Origin: Pseudomonadota bacterium
Lineage (GTDB): Bacteria > Pseudomonadota > Gammaproteobacteria > UBA1113
Assembly: GCA_021782495.1 (NCBI GenBank)
Contig: JAJXUV010000001.1
Span: 118,637 to 182,636, forward strand
Length of the DNA stretch: 64,000 bases
Direction: 5' to 3'
In this document: positions 63,998 through 64,000 of the stretch, piece by piece
Layout of the letters: each line of letters starts with the position of its first letter
How positions within the stretch are numbered: the stretch's first letter is position 1
Notes under the pieces: generated by a model
What the model saw: only the letters and a program-made list of their open reading frames with translations
Database searches by the model: none
What the model was told of the DNA's origin: nothing
Made by a program: the position numbers and the translations under genes

Positions 63998-64000
63998 TTC

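Overview
The window reads as a chromosomal segment of a gammaproteobacterium, most likely a host-associated member of the Legionellales (Coxiella/Legionella/Berkiella side). This is inferred from housekeeping gene orders that are gammaproteobacterial (pyrB-ruvX-yqgE; tyrS divergent from an M23 peptidase gene; atpIBEFHAGDC-glmU-glmS), moderate AT-richness, and several large proteins built from eukaryote-like repeats (ankyrin, Sel1, leucine-rich) that resemble secreted effectors of intracellular bacteria. No ribosomal RNA or species-defining marker lies in the window, so the genus stays open.

Layout. 1-3.3 kb: 5' end of pyrB, ruvX, yqgE, a small ORF, a DsbC/DsbG-like periplasmic protein and a methyltransferase. 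3.3-8.2 kb: a compact aroE-aroC-aroB-aroA-aroK operon carrying five of the seven shikimate steps, three of its four junctions being 4-nt overlaps. 8.2-9.8 kb: glnA and a MITE-like hairpin element. 9.8-13.4 kb: a probable outer-membrane protein and a tandem family of C-terminal membrane-hairpin proteins, one copy decayed. 13.5-19 kb: VanX-like dipeptidase, secreted FAD oxidoreductase, tyrS, M23 peptidase, dsbB. 19-23.5 kb: glutaryl-CoA dehydrogenase-like enzyme, ETF-ubiquinone oxidoreductase, rubredoxin, MFS transporter. 23.5-30 kb: recG, ppsA, and a three-gene hvfABC/bufferin-type RiPP operon (small Cys-rich precursor, DUF692 oxidase, DUF2063 partner). 30-32.8 kb: FMN riboswitch followed by ribE-ribBA-ribH. 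32.8-37 kb: a zeta-toxin-like kinase with a 59-residue partner, tRNA-Leu(CAG) and a 1003-residue effector-like protein. 37-39.8 kb: two paralogous MFS transporters. 39.9-50.8 kb: three giant minus-strand genes, namely ankyrin repeats plus an HEITH zinc-protease motif, Smr plus Sel1 repeats, and leucine-rich repeats plus a degenerate PLP-enzyme-like region. 50.8-61.7 kb: a lysozyme-like lipoprotein, glmS, glmU and the whole F1Fo ATP synthase operon. 61.9 kb to the end: another large effector-like protein.

The most striking sequence-level observation is a 163-bp inverted-repeat element inserted at a TA dinucleotide in the P3 loop of the FMN riboswitch. Its long arms would simply lengthen P3, so the aptamer may survive the insertion. 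A sister element with the same ends lies at 9683-9825, where it completes the stop codon of one gene and may supply the -35 box of glnA. Three further dispersed repeat types occur: a 73-76 bp palindrome that encodes the C-terminus of an MFS protein, a 27-bp element found four times just after or at the 3' ends of genes, and a hairpin in the rib leader. The candidate systems most worth following are the bufferin operon and the three repeat-domain effector candidates.
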